Below are positions 8,239 to 18,000 of a stretch of DNA of 64,000 nucleotides, in pieces; position 1 is the first letter of the stretch; the number at the start of each line of letters is the position of its first letter. The position numbers were made by a program, and so were the translations under genes. The notes beneath the pieces are model-generated. The model saw nothing but the letters and a program-made list of their open reading frames with translations, did no database searches and was not told where the DNA came from. The stretch is from UBA4572 sp049965515 (GTDB lineage Bacteria; Nitrospirota; Leptospirillia; Leptospirillales; Leptospirillaceae), in NCBI GenBank assembly GCA_049965515.1, contig JBMFWG010000001.1, forward strand, positions 1-64,000, written 5' to 3'.

Positions 8239-9129
8239 CTACCGGACTCCCGAAAACTCCGGCATGACAGACCAAAATCCGAAGGATTCCTTCCCCAGTG
8301 TTTCCCAGAGATGTCCGACCTGGGAAGACACCATCTTGTCTAAAAAGCTTTTTTCAGGAAAGCGGCGGACTATCGGCTTTCCTGAGATATGGGCCATGTT
8401 GGCCGCTTCATCGAGAGCATCATTGTAGTCTCCCAGGGAATCGACAAGATGGTTTCCAATGGCAGCGGCCCCGGTAAAGACACGGCCATCCGCCAACGGT
8501 TCAACCGCCGACACCTGAAGATGGCGGCCCCTGGCGACATCCCGAATAAACTGGCGATGCATTTCATCCAGCACCGACTGAAGATACGACTTCTCTTCCG
8601 GCGTCATCGGACGAAAGGGAGAACCGGCATCCTTGAGAGCACCACTCTTCATGACCTCGCTTTGCACACCGATCTTTTTCATCAGATCTTCAAACTGGGC
8701 CAACTCCATAATGACCCCGATACTTCCCGTCAAAGAGCCGGGTGAGGCAATAATACGATCACATGCCGAAGCAATATAATAGGCCCCGGATGCACCCACC
8801 GTTCCGATCGATGCAATCACAGGCTTTCCCGACTTCTTTGCCTTCATTACCTCTTCATAAATATCCTGAGAGGGAACGACGGCACCTCCGGGGCTGTCAA
8901 TCCGGAGAAGAATGGCCTTGACCTTCGGATCACGCGCCAATGCGCGGATCTGCCGGATAGGCTTTCGTGAGGAAAGAATCACGCCTGAGATACGAACGAC
9001 TCCGATCTCGGCTCCTCCCACGAGGGGAACAGAACGGCTGAAAAAGGCGGCCCCTCTCCCCAAAATGAAAAGGACACCCAAGACAACCACAATAACAAAA
9101 AAAGCCCTAAAAATCTTCCTAAAGAGCAT
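8239..9129 (-). CDS. sppA: Signal peptide peptidase SppA (S49 family)
   Basis: A membrane-anchored serine protease that degrades remnant signal peptides, 296 residues in the short single-domain form. An N-terminal hydrophobic anchor (about residues 8-27) precedes the ClpP-like fold with RIDSPGGAVVPSQDIYEEV. The catalytic serine lies in GASGAYYIAS and the lysine in SGALKDAGSPFR. The start at MLFRKIF was chosen for its position right before the anchor and a GGGATATAGG upstream; the longer frame would read through the terminator at 9144-9177. Confidence 0.93.
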   Translation of the reverse strand: MLFRKIFRAFFVIVVVLGVLFILGRGAAFFSRSVPLVGGAEIGVVRISGVILSSRKPIRQIRALARDPKVKAILLRIDSPGGAVVPSQDIYEEVMKAKKSGKPVIASIGTVGASGAYYIASACDRIIASPGSLTGSIGVIMELAQFEDLMKKIGVQSEVMKSGALKDAGSPFRPMTPEEKSYLQSVLDEMHRQFIRDVARGRHLQVSAVEPLADGRVFTGAAAIGNHLVDSLGDYNDALDEAANMAHISGKPIVRRFPEKSFLDKMVSSQVGHLWETLGKESFGFWSVMPEFSGVR

Positions 9130-9143
9130 CCTATATCCCGAGG

Positions 9144-9177
9144 AAAAAAGAGAGAGAGGGAAGTCTCCTTCCCTCTC
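9144..9177 (-). terminator. Terminator or attenuator between rpsA and sppA
   Basis: On the minus strand a perfect 9-bp stem (GAGAGGGAA / TTCCCTCTC, 6-base loop) is followed by TCTC and six T. It lies 88 bases after the rpsA stop and only about 15 bases before the sppA start codon. sppA expression therefore probably depends on readthrough. Confidence 0.75.
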
Positions 9178-9265
9178 CAGACAACTCGCTGGCAACCTCT
9201 TGCTCTTCTGCCTGAGGAGACTGGAAATCTTGGCTGCAAGCCAGGGCAATCAGTATCTCAGGGGG

Positions 9266-10900
9266 TTAAGCCCCTTCGTCCGCTCCTTTGACCGACAGGC
9301 CAATCTTTCGCTCGCCCTTGTCGACCTTGACGATACGGACCTGAAGCTCGGTCCCAACCGGGAAAAGCTGGTCAAGACGCTCTCCGTTAGGCAAGTCAAC
9401 TTCGCTGACATGCACAAGGCCCTCAACTCCGTCGGCGATTTCCACAAAAAAGCCAAAATCCATGACTTTTGTTACCTTGCCCTTCATGGACTGACCAACC
9501 TGGAAGCGTTCGGGAATATCTGTCTCCCAAGGATCGGACGCCATCTGCTTGTAACCGAGGGAAAGGCGCTGACGCTCCTTTTCAATTTTCAGGACAATGG
9601 CCTCAACCTTCTGCCCCTTCTTGAACATTTCGGAGGGGTGACGGACATGACGAGTCCAGGAAAGATCGGAAATATGAATCAACCCGTCAATCCCTTCATC
9701 CAGACCGACAAAGACACCAAAGTCGGTGAGGCTCTTGACCTTTCCTGAGACGATCGTCCCGATCGGGTAGCGATCCTCAACAAGATCCCAAGGATTGGGA
9801 CCAAGCTGCTTGAGACCAAGCGAAATCTTCCGGTTCTTTTCGTCGATCTTCAGAACCTTTGCTTCGACGGTATCCCCAACAGCCATGATCTTGCTCGGAT
9901 GCTTGACCTCATGGTTCCAACTCATCTCCGTAATGTGCATCAGGCCTTCGACTCCCGGCTCAATTTCCAGGAAGGCGCCGTAATCGGTAATCGACACAAC
10001 CTTCGCCGGAACCTTCGAGCCTTCGGGATAGCGAGAAGCCACGGTGCTCCAAGGATCACTCTTGAGCTGCTTGAGACCGAGGGAGACACGCCCCGTCTCC
10101 TTGTCATGCTTCAAGACCATCACATTAATCTTGTCACCAACAGCCATAAGGTTCTGTGGGCTCGAGACCCGACCCCATGACATATCGGTGATATGAAGAA
10201 GCCCGTCAACACCTCCAAGATCGATAAAAGCTCCGTAGTCGGTAATATTCTTGACAATTCCTTCAAGAACTTCGCCCTCTTTCAGGGATTCCATGGTCAG
10301 CTTCTTCCGTCGGTCGCGCCATTCCTCAAGAAGAACACGCCGAGAAACAATAATATTCCCCCGCTTCTTGTTCATCTTGATAATACGGACCTGGATGGGC
10401 TGCCCCACAAGGCGATCCATGTCCCGAACCGGACGAAGGTCAATCTGGGAACCGGGGAGGAAGGCCTTGAGGCCAATGTCGACCGTCATGCCGCCCTTGA
10501 TCCGGCTGATGACCTTTCCTTCGAGAACCTCACCCTTTTCGGACAAGGCTTCGAGAGAATCCCACACCTTCATTCGGTCAGCCTTTTCCTTGGAGAGAAC
10601 GAGATTGCCCAGGGCATCCTCTCTCTCTTCGAGATAGACGCTAATACGATCTCCAGGTTTCAGGCTCGCCGCTTCCTCTTCGGAGAATTCGGACTTGGCA
10701 ATGTGACCCTCCGATTTGTAGCCGATATCGACGACAACTTCGGTAGGGAGCACGGCGATGACCGTCCCATCCACAACAGCCCCTTCCTCAAAGTTCTGAA
10801 GGGTTTCCGAGTAGAGACGTTCCATCTCGTCGCGACCGAGATTTTCATCCTGGTCCACGACAGCTTCTTCTTTAAGATTGTTTTGGTTTGAAAGTGACAT
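9266..10900 (-). CDS. rpsA: 30S ribosomal protein S1
   Basis: S1 binds mRNA on the 30S subunit and helps initiation. The 544-residue protein contains six S1 (OB-fold) repeats, typical of full-length S1. The later repeats are very clear, with the pattern G-x-V-x-x-I-T-D-Y-G-A-F-I/L-D-L and GLxHITEMSW. The start at MSLSNQNN has GGAGG 8 bases upstream, so the nine-residue upstream extension was dropped. It probably has its own promoter: TTTTCT-17-TAGAAT lies about 50 bases before the start. Confidence 0.97.
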   Translation of the reverse strand: MSLSNQNNLKEEAVVDQDENLGRDEMERLYSETLQNFEEGAVVDGTVIAVLPTEVVVDIGYKSEGHIAKSEFSEEEAASLKPGDRISVYLEEREDALGNLVLSKEKADRMKVWDSLEALSEKGEVLEGKVISRIKGGMTVDIGLKAFLPGSQIDLRPVRDMDRLVGQPIQVRIIKMNKKRGNIIVSRRVLLEEWRDRRKKLTMESLKEGEVLEGIVKNITDYGAFIDLGGVDGLLHITDMSWGRVSSPQNLMAVGDKINVMVLKHDKETGRVSLGLKQLKSDPWSTVASRYPEGSKVPAKVVSITDYGAFLEIEPGVEGLMHITEMSWNHEVKHPSKIMAVGDTVEAKVLKIDEKNRKISLGLKQLGPNPWDLVEDRYPIGTIVSGKVKSLTDFGVFVGLDEGIDGLIHISDLSWTRHVRHPSEMFKKGQKVEAIVLKIEKERQRLSLGYKQMASDPWETDIPERFQVGQSMKGKVTKVMDFGFFVEIADGVEGLVHVSEVDLPNGERLDQLFPVGTELQVRIVKVDKGERKIGLSVKGADEGA

Positions 10901-11050
10901 ACGAGTAGATCCTCCTGTTGCCAACACCGCTTTCCTACGGTATGGAATCTTTTCATTCTAACGCGAACCCAACCGAAAGAAAAGTCTTTTTCGCCCAACC
11001 TCACTCTTCCGGGGGAGGGCGTCTCTCCCGATGGTCTCAAGGGAGTCCTG

Positions 11051-11800
11051 TCAACGGGAGATCTGGCTCTTTGACTTGGGCGTGCCCCCGAGAGCTCCTC
11101 CAACCCCGCCCAGGACTCTTTCAGGAGAGGCAAGCAAGGAGTGAAGGGTTCGGGCCAGGGCCGGGGGAGGATGGAGGGAGAGGGCCGACTGAAAGTTTTT
11201 TCTGGATTCAGCCAATTCTCCAATCCGATAGTGGACGATCCCGAGGTAGGTCAGGATGAGTGGATTCTCCGGGTGCCGCTCCTGGGCCTCGTGAAGATAG
11301 ATATGGGCCTCCTGATAATCTCCCCGGTCAATATCGATCTTTCCCATAAGGGTTCGGAAGCCGCCAGGCCAATGATCCCGGTAAACGATCCTCGACGCGT
11401 AGCGATAAGCAGAGCCGATTTCACCCAAGGTAAGCTCGATCCTCGCGAGATTTAAAAGGATGCGGGGATTGTCCGGACTTTTGATAAGAGCCTGCTGAAG
11501 GACGGCCTCCGCCTCCCCTTTTTTCCCGCTTCTCATCAGCGCGACCGCCAGGTTGTTCATCAGGACCACATCGCCAGGAGAATAGGCAAGCGCTTCTCGG
11601 TCCAGTCGCACGGCCCTCGCTACGTCTCCGGAAAGAAGTGCTTGATGTGCCTTGGCGGACAGGACACGGGGCGAGGGATGTCCGGAGGTCCCGGCACAGG
11701 AAGCCACAACGAGTGCCGGCAAAAAACAAGCCCCAGAAATCCTTGCCAATCTCAGGACTTTCACCAAAACACTTCTTCCTGCTACGATGTTTTTATTCAT
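11051..11800 (-). CDS. TPR-repeat lipoprotein
   Basis: A predicted lipoprotein of 249 residues. A basic and hydrophobic signal peptide ends in VVAS-Cys35, and at least four tetratricopeptide repeats follow (about residues 46-215), with the usual A-x-x-x-P-x-D patterns (LAYSPGDVVLMNNLAVALM, ALIKSPDNPRILLNLARIEL). TPRs scaffold protein complexes; the overall shape recalls PilF-type or BamD-like lipoproteins, but no specific assignment is safe. The C-terminus is glycine- and proline-rich. The start was placed at the signal peptide; a much longer frame overlaps the divergent methyltransferase gene. Confidence 0.75.
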   Translation of the reverse strand: MNKNIVAGRSVLVKVLRLARISGACFLPALVVASCAGTSGHPSPRVLSAKAHQALLSGDVARAVRLDREALAYSPGDVVLMNNLAVALMRSGKKGEAEAVLQQALIKSPDNPRILLNLARIELTLGEIGSAYRYASRIVYRDHWPGGFRTLMGKIDIDRGDYQEAHIYLHEAQERHPENPLILTYLGIVHYRIGELAESRKNFQSALSLHPPPALARTLHSLLASPERVLGGVGGALGGTPKSKSQISR

Positions 11801-11825
11801 GATTTTATCCCGAGGATTGAACATC

Positions 11826-12590
11826 ATGCCCTCCGACATCAACCCACGCGATACACCGCGCTGGAAACCTCTCGAACAAAGCGCGTATCGCCTCCGCATC
11901 TTCCTGCTGGCCATCCCCTTTGTTCTTGCCATGGGGGAAAACGCCCGGCACCCTTTCCCGTTATGGTCATTTTCCCATGTTCTTTGGGGAGCCGGAACTC
12001 CCATCCTTCCCCTTGAGCGAAAGCTTCTCATGCTCCCGGCACTGTGTCTCTATGCCGGAGGACTTTTCCTACGCCTCTCGGGCTCGTCCATTCTCGGGAT
12101 ACGATCCGTCTGGAGCCGGAGACCCGAAGCCCACGAATTTCACAGCGAGGGGCTTTATGGGATCATCCGCCACCCCATCTATCTTGGATCAGCCGGAATG
12201 ATTCTCTCTCTTTCCCTCATCTCTTCACCTCAAGGGGCCCTGCTTCTAGTCGGAGTCGACATCCCCCTCCTTTTCTGGTTTTCCCTGATCGAAGAGAGAG
12301 AGGTCATGGCTCTACATCCTGAGTACGCGCACTATCGGGAACGGGTACCCCGAATTCTTCCCCACCTCCCCCTTCCCCCCGGAACCCTCAGGGACTCATG
12401 GAGCGCCCTGAGACAAAATCTTGGGCAGTCTCTCCGATCGGAGGCCCTTAACGTGGCACTTTTGGCGGGATTTATCGTCTTTTGGTTCACACCAAATCTT
12501 CACTTTTTCTGGGAAGGGGCACTTCTCGGTCTTCTGGTGGGATTTTCAGCTCCCGCCTGGTGGAGAACCTCCGGAGGACACGTACCATGA
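11826..12590 (+). CDS. Isoprenylcysteine/phospholipid methyltransferase-like membrane protein
   Basis: A 254-residue membrane protein. Four or more hydrophobic segments surround the signature EGLYGIIRHPIYLGSAGMI (about residue 114) and a downstream EEREVMALHPEYAHYRERVPRILP. This RHP-x-Y plus E-E-R-x-L pattern is the SAM-binding C-terminal core of the ICMT/PEMT family. The substrate cannot be told; small bacterial members methylate varied lipids or thiols. GAGGATTG lies upstream of the ATG. Its stop overlaps the next start (ATGA), so it is coupled to the SAM-hydrolase-family gene. Only 25 bases separate it from the divergent TPR lipoprotein gene. Confidence 0.75.
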   Translation: MPSDINPRDTPRWKPLEQSAYRLRIFLLAIPFVLAMGENARHPFPLWSFSHVLWGAGTPILPLERKLLMLPALCLYAGGLFLRLSGSSILGIRSVWSRRPEAHEFHSEGLYGIIRHPIYLGSAGMILSLSLISSPQGALLLVGVDIPLLFWFSLIEEREVMALHPEYAHYRERVPRILPHLPLPPGTLRDSWSALRQNLGQSLRSEALNVALLAGFIVFWFTPNLHFFWEGALLGLLVGFSAPAWWRTSGGHVP

Positions 12591-13405
12591 AACGCTTCGT
12601 CACCTTTACGTCCGATTTCGGCACAAGAGACTCCTATGTGGCCAGCGTCAAGCTCAGGATTCTATCCGGAGCTCCCCATTGTGAGGTGATCGATGTCACC
12701 CATGAGATTCCGCCCTTTTCACCGGCGTTGGCCCTCCCCTCGCTGGTGGATATCATGAGAGTCTCGCCCTCGGGAACCATTCATCTCTGTGTCGTGGATC
12801 CGGGAGTGGGAAGTTCCCGGCGGGCACTGGCCGGAGAGGGACAGAATGCCTTCTTCATTCTCCCCGACAACGGATTACCGTCACTGCTGAACGAGTGGGT
12901 CGGGGGCCTAGCCTTCTACCACATGAACTCTCCGGAGATTTTTGGAGGCGAGGCGACGGCAACATTTCAGGGAAGGGATCTGTTTGCCCCCGCCGTGGTT
13001 GCCCTTGCCGCCGGGAAGATGTCACCAAGGGATATGGGCTCCCGGGTTGACGCGGAATCACTCACCTCCTGGGGCCATTTCCTCGAGCCATCCGACAGTC
13101 ACCTTCTCGCCTGGAACATCGACCATTTCGGAAACATTCTTCTCGACTATTATGCGCTTGTCCCCCCGGAAAAGGTGGACATGTCTCTTGCCGGAACTGC
13201 CATTCCCTATGTCAGGAGATATCAGGAAGTCCCGAAAGGGTCGCTTGGCTGTCTTATCAATAGCTCGGGGTGGCTTGAGATTTTCTGTCGGGAAGGCAGT
13301 GCCTCGAAAAAAACCGGAATGGAAATTGGCCAGCGCATCGCGGCTAGGATCGAGGGGGGATCCGGTCGACGACTTTTGTCGACCAACAAAAAAACAGCAC
13401 TCTGA
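12587..13405 (+). CDS. SAM hydrolase (SAM hydroxide adenosyltransferase) family protein
   Basis: The 272-residue protein starts with FVTFTSDFGTRDSYVASVK and carries VDPGVGSSRRAL, PDNGLPSLL and DHFGN, all signatures of the DUF62 family. Members split S-adenosylmethionine into adenosine and methionine using water; a few use halide instead. The 23-residue insert that marks fluorinases is not apparent, so a hydroxide-type enzyme is likelier. It is translationally coupled to the upstream methyltransferase. Its stop lies one base from the stop of the convergent lipoprotein gene, with no visible terminator between them. Confidence 0.85.
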   Translation: MKRFVTFTSDFGTRDSYVASVKLRILSGAPHCEVIDVTHEIPPFSPALALPSLVDIMRVSPSGTIHLCVVDPGVGSSRRALAGEGQNAFFILPDNGLPSLLNEWVGGLAFYHMNSPEIFGGEATATFQGRDLFAPAVVALAAGKMSPRDMGSRVDAESLTSWGHFLEPSDSHLLAWNIDHFGNILLDYYALVPPEKVDMSLAGTAIPYVRRYQEVPKGSLGCLINSSGWLEIFCREGSASKKTGMEIGQRIAARIEGGSGRRLLSTNKKTAL

Positions 13406-13406
13406 G

Positions 13407-13817
13407 CTAATGGTCTTTTCGCAATTTGTAAGGAAAATTGTCGTAGTAATAGTCGGGCGGAAGATTCTGCAGAAGATCGGGAATCTGATCTCCATCGATA
13501 GCCTCCCATGGGCCCTTGAGATCCTCCGAGCGGTACCAGTGATCCTGATAGTACTGATAATAGACACCATCCCGCATGTAGAGAGGACGGCTCGAGGTCA
13601 GGAAGATGTAGAGATTGGTCCGGGGAAGAAGAACCGGTGTGGATTGTCCTTCAAAACGGATCGGAGTCGGCTGGTCATCCACAGAAATCGCCGATCCGGA
13701 GCCATTATCCGATGTACTGCATCCTGTCATTGCCAGCAAAGAACCTGCAAGGGCAAGAACAAGCGCCGATCCCTTGACTCCTGCCTTCAACCCTCCTAAA
13801 ATTTTGCTTGTGTTCAC
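13407..13817 (-). CDS. Tyrosine-rich small lipoprotein, unknown function
   Basis: A 136-residue predicted lipoprotein with a signal peptide ending LLAMTG-Cys33, a serine-rich linker and a C-terminal domain rich in tyrosine and tryptophan (YYQYYQDHWYRSEDLKGPWEAI). The YY-x-x-Y-x-x-x-W-Y-R-S-x-x-x-x-G-P-W pattern occurs in small envelope proteins of unknown role. It lies 69 bases after the Fur-family gene, on the same strand. No function is assigned. Confidence 0.7.
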   Translation of the reverse strand: MNTSKILGGLKAGVKGSALVLALAGSLLAMTGCSTSDNGSGSAISVDDQPTPIRFEGQSTPVLLPRTNLYIFLTSSRPLYMRDGVYYQYYQDHWYRSEDLKGPWEAIDGDQIPDLLQNLPPDYYYDNFPYKLRKDH

Positions 13818-13886
13818 ACATCCTCCTTCCTATCTGAAGCCTGTTATACTCATCATTGCCCTGTTGATTCTTCTCGGGGCCGGGCT

Positions 13887-14384
13887 TTATATTGCCTCCA
13901 GCGAGCTTCCCGCCTTCAAGCCTTTGGGACCCTGAGACCCTTTCTTCTGTTTGTTGTCCCGCTTTTGCTGACAAATAAGACAAATCCCTTCAATATCGAA
14001 TCGATGAACTGTCTCCGCATATCCTTCCTGACGAACCCTTTCATCAATGTCGGGAACAATCGGGCAGAAATCGATATGGCGAACCTCTCCGCATACGCGA
14101 CAAATAAGATGGTGATGGTGACCGGCCATCCCCACAATATATCCATCCTCTCCCTCTTCCCGATGCATCCGCTCGAGAACACCGAGCCGGACAAAGAGGT
14201 CAATCGTCCGGAAAAGAGTGGCCCGCCCCAGGTCAGGATGTCGATCCTCCATCCTTTTTTGCAGATCAGCCACAGAAAAGATGCCAGGAAAGTGGATGAG
14301 CTCCTCCACAATGGCAGAACGCTGAGGGGTTAGCCTAACCCCATGATGGGCAATCGTCCGTCGCATCTCTTCAACCGTATACAC
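13887..14384 (-). CDS. Fur-family transcriptional regulator
   Basis: A 165-residue metal- or peroxide-responsive repressor. The N-terminal winged helix shows GVRLTPQRSAIVEEL and DLGRATLFRTIDLFVRLGVLERM. The dimerisation domain carries the histidine cluster MAGHHHHLICRVCGEV and a second CxxC (CLIC), the structural zinc site. Whether it senses iron, zinc or peroxide cannot be told. The GTG start at 14382-14384 has AGGAGGAG upstream; the longer frame lacks similarity. A 25-residue basic tail follows the last CxxC. It lies downstream of the RND pump and lipoprotein genes and may control them. Confidence 0.9.
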   Translation of the reverse strand: MYTVEEMRRTIAHHGVRLTPQRSAIVEELIHFPGIFSVADLQKRMEDRHPDLGRATLFRTIDLFVRLGVLERMHREEGEDGYIVGMAGHHHHLICRVCGEVRHIDFCPIVPDIDERVRQEGYAETVHRFDIEGICLICQQKRDNKQKKGSQGPKGLKAGSSLEAI

Positions 14385-14427
14385 GACTCTCCTCCTGCGC
14401 CTCCTAATAGGATAATGGGTCTTTTTC

Positions 14428-15063
14428 TCACTGGTCGACGAGGAGAAACGAGAAAACCTTGAGCGGGCTCTGAGGATCCAGAAGCTTCTGGATAAAGTCC
14501 CCGAGAAACGTGAATTCATTGACAACCTTTGGTGTGCCGCGAGCCACCGAAAGGATCAGGAGCGGATCGGTGCATCCGTTGATGTAATTACCTATTCCGA
14601 TCCCCTTTTGACTCTCAACAGCCACCGGCGAGAGTGTCCGTAAAAACCGGTCGAGATCCGGATGGAAGTAAAACCGGCGATCAATCCGGTTGTTCCAGTC
14701 CGTTCCCTTTACCTCAACCGACTGCACATATCCGTTTTCCCGTCCAATGAAGCGGATGATCACTTTGCGGTAGCGCGAGGGAAGCTTTACCACCCGGTTG
14801 TGCTCGCAATGAATCACATAGGGATGGTCGGCATCAAGACGGATGGTGTACGGAAGCTCGTAGGGAAGCGCCTTCCGATTATAAAACGGATTGATCGCAC
14901 GCACGATAATTCCGTTGGGGCTAGCATCCGGAGTGAGACCTGCCGCGTGAAGGGTTGGATGAGGATGAGTGAAGGTGCATCCCCCCAGAATGCCGGCAAA
15001 AAGAAAAGCCCGGGAAATCGCACCGACGATGGTCGGCCGGCGAACCCGCTGATCATGTTCCAT
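14428..15063 (-). CDS. Lipoprotein associated with RND pump gene, unknown function
   Basis: A 211-residue predicted lipoprotein with a basic N-terminus and hydrophobic stretch ending ILGG-Cys29. The rest is beta-rich with no domain I recognise. Its start codon lies 11 bases inside the end of the RND gene and is preceded by GAGGAGG, so the two are coupled. It does not resemble a TolC-type outer-membrane factor (far too short) or a membrane fusion protein. It could be an accessory subunit of the pump, which is inferred from position only. Confidence 0.65.
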   Translation of the reverse strand: MEHDQRVRRPTIVGAISRAFLFAGILGGCTFTHPHPTLHAAGLTPDASPNGIIVRAINPFYNRKALPYELPYTIRLDADHPYVIHCEHNRVVKLPSRYRKVIIRFIGRENGYVQSVEVKGTDWNNRIDRRFYFHPDLDRFLRTLSPVAVESQKGIGIGNYINGCTDPLLILSVARGTPKVVNEFTFLGDFIQKLLDPQSPLKVFSFLLVDQ

Positions 15064-18000
15064 GAGTTTCCTCCTCTCGGTGCAGTCTCGAAGAATTCCC
15101 CGGAGTCCATCGAGCAGAGAGCCCCTCCACCCTGGAATAGACAACCGGAACAAGAAATAACGTAAATACCATCGATGACAATAGGCCTCCGATCACAACA
15201 AGGGCCATTGATTCCCTGATCCGCCCTCCGGCTCCGAGCCCGGCAGCCATGGGCATCATCCCAAAAACCATGGCAAAGGTGGTCATGGAAATGGGACGAA
15301 GACGGGTTCGGGCTGAAATGATGGCCGCCTGCTTCGGACTCTTTCCAAGACGCCGATGACGATTCGCACAGTCTACCAGAAGAATAGCATTCTTTGTCAC
15401 CAATCCAAACAAAATGATGAGTCCGATGGCCCCCATCATATTGACCGATATACCGGAAATCCAGAGCGCCACAACGGAGCCGATGATGCCAAAGGGGATA
15501 GACACCATGATCACCAGGGGAAGAAGCATGCTTCCGAAGAGAAGCGACAGGATCAGAAAGACCCCGCCGATGGAGACAAGAATGGCCACCAGGATCTGCC
15601 CCTTGGCATCCCTCAGGACATCGGCATTGCCAGCATATCGAAGGTGGTAGGACGGGGGAAGGGCGGTCCTTGCCCAGCCGTTAACCTTGTCCATAATCTC
15701 CCCTAGGGAGAGCGGAGGAAGAATTTCTGCGGAAACAGTAACCGAAGGGCTTTGGTCGTCCCGGTTCTGACGCTCCCCTGAGGACTCAACCCCAATTGTT
15801 GCCAACGAAGACAGGGGGAGGGATCTCCCCGGAGCGACAAAAAAGGGCAACTCCCCAAGCCTTTCCACAGAGTCAAGCGCCGACGGGGCAAGCCCCACCC
15901 GGAACAGAATCTCTCCCGAAGACGTCTCGATTTTTCCGGCAGGTTTTCCAGTACTCAGCCCCGAGAGCCATTCGGCCAAGCGTCCCGGGGTCAGGCCAAA
16001 TCGAGACATAGCCTCCGGCGTGGGATGGAGGATGACACGCTCCGCCTCCCCGCCCGACGAACTCCGGGCGTCCCGGATACCGGCCTGGGAGGCGAGAAAT
16101 GCCTCAAGATCACGTCCAAGCTTGTCGAGGCGGCTAGGGTCGGGACCAAGCAGAAAGCATTGAAAAGCGGGGGTTTCTCCGGTCCCTCCCAATGGGCCAG
16201 GACGGCTCACCGTCCCCGTGATATCCGAAAATGTGGCAAGAATTTTTCGTGTCTGATCCATCACCAGGGTGTCAGGAGCTGTCCGGCGGGAAGAGTCCAC
16301 AAGCGAGACATAAAGGAATCCCTCAGAAGAAAGGGCTCCCTGGCTTCCTCCCGCCTGGGAGAGAACGGAACGCACCGACGGAAGTTTTCGGAGAGTGTTG
16401 GCGAGAGCGTCAAGGCGAAGATCGGTTTTTTCAAGGCTCGGAGATCCCTTGAGCCGAACATGAACAAGAAAGACCCCGCGGTCCTCTTCCGGAATGAGGT
16501 TGGAGGGAAGATGCGTGGCAAGCAGAAGAGAGCTGCCAAGAAGAACAAGGGAAAAAAGGGTAAGAAAAGCCGGCCGCTCCATGGCCACAAGCAGCCCCCT
16601 TTCATACCAATCCCCAAGGACGACCCCCAGCCGGCCTATCGCAGGAAAAAGCCGGGAAGGGGGTTCCATGACCGGCACGGCTCCTCGCCCTGCCAGCACG
16701 GGTGTGACTGTCAGTGAGACAATCAGAGACGCCACAACCGCAAGGGAAACGGTCCAGCCAAACTCCCGGAAGAACTCCCCCAGAACACCATGCATCATGG
16801 CCATGGGGGCAAAGACCGCAACAATGGAAAAGGTTGTGGCCACAACAGCCCGGGCAATCTCTCCCACCCCTCCCCTTGCCGACTCGGTCAAGTCCTCTCC
16901 CATGGCCCGATGGCGGTTGATGCTTTCCACCACAACAATGGCATCATCGATCAGAATCCCCACCACCAAGGAAAGAGCCAGCATTGTCAAAGTGTTCAGG
17001 GTAAAACCCAAAAAGTGCAACACAGGGAAGACCGCTAATATCGAGGCAGGAATGGCCACCGCCGCAACGACCGTTTCCCGGACATTCCCGAGAAAAAAAA
17101 GAATGGATAAGACGGCAAGGCACCCACCCAGGGCAAGCGTTTCCAGGAGCTCCCGGTTATTTTTCCCGATTTCAACAGAGCGATCCATGAGAACGGTAAA
17201 CCGGGAGGCGGGAGAAGCCCCCCCCGGTGGGGGAGAGAATCTTGCAAGTCGCGCCCGAATCCGCGAGGAAAGGGTCACAAGATTGGCTCCTGACTGGGCA
17301 AAGACCTTCAGCGCCACCGCAGGATGACCGTCAAATCGAAACAAGATTCCCTTCGTCCTGGAGCTCTTCGACAGGGCCCCCAGAGAAGAGAGCAGGACGG
17401 CCTTGCCTGAAGGAAGCGGCACTTGAAGATGGGCGAGATCGGACTCCTTCAGGGGCTCTCCCCGGACGCTCAAGGCCATTTCATGTCCGTCCGACGTCAC
17501 GGCTCCCGCAGGATATTCCCGAGACCTGTCCCGAAGCCAATCCGCAAGAGAGGTGAGGGAACCGCCTTCTGCCTTCAGTGACTGAGGCGTCAGGGTCAAG
17601 TGCATTTCCAGGGGGGGAGGGAGCAGGAGCTCGACCTTCTCCACCCCTTTCATCCGGGACAGGCCCGGGACCACAGTATTGCTCACAAAGCGTCTCAGGG
17701 TAGAGTCTTCTGTCCCTCCTCCCCCCGAGGACCCTCCGGAGGAAGTCTCCGGGAAGAGAATCCACAACAGGGGTTGTCGAGTGGGGTTTTCCCTCTTCAC
17801 CCGGATGGAGAGAACCGACGCCGGGAAACGGGCCCGGACCTCCTCGACCGCCGCCTTCACCAGCGACCTCGTGTCCAAGTCAAGTTCACTGTCCTTGAAG
17901 ACAGCCGTCAGGATCGCGGCCCCCGGAACGACCGATGAATGCACATGCAGGATCCCCGAAAGGGCAGAAATTTTGTCTTCGAGGGGGCGGACAATGTCCC

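Noticed and set aside
13834..13935. Possible 33-codon hydrophobic peptide on the plus strand (LKPVILIIALLILLGAGLYI...)
   Set aside because: It looks like a transmembrane peptide, but the only start is CTG, no Shine-Dalgarno is present, and it overlaps the 3' end of the Fur-family gene on the other strand.
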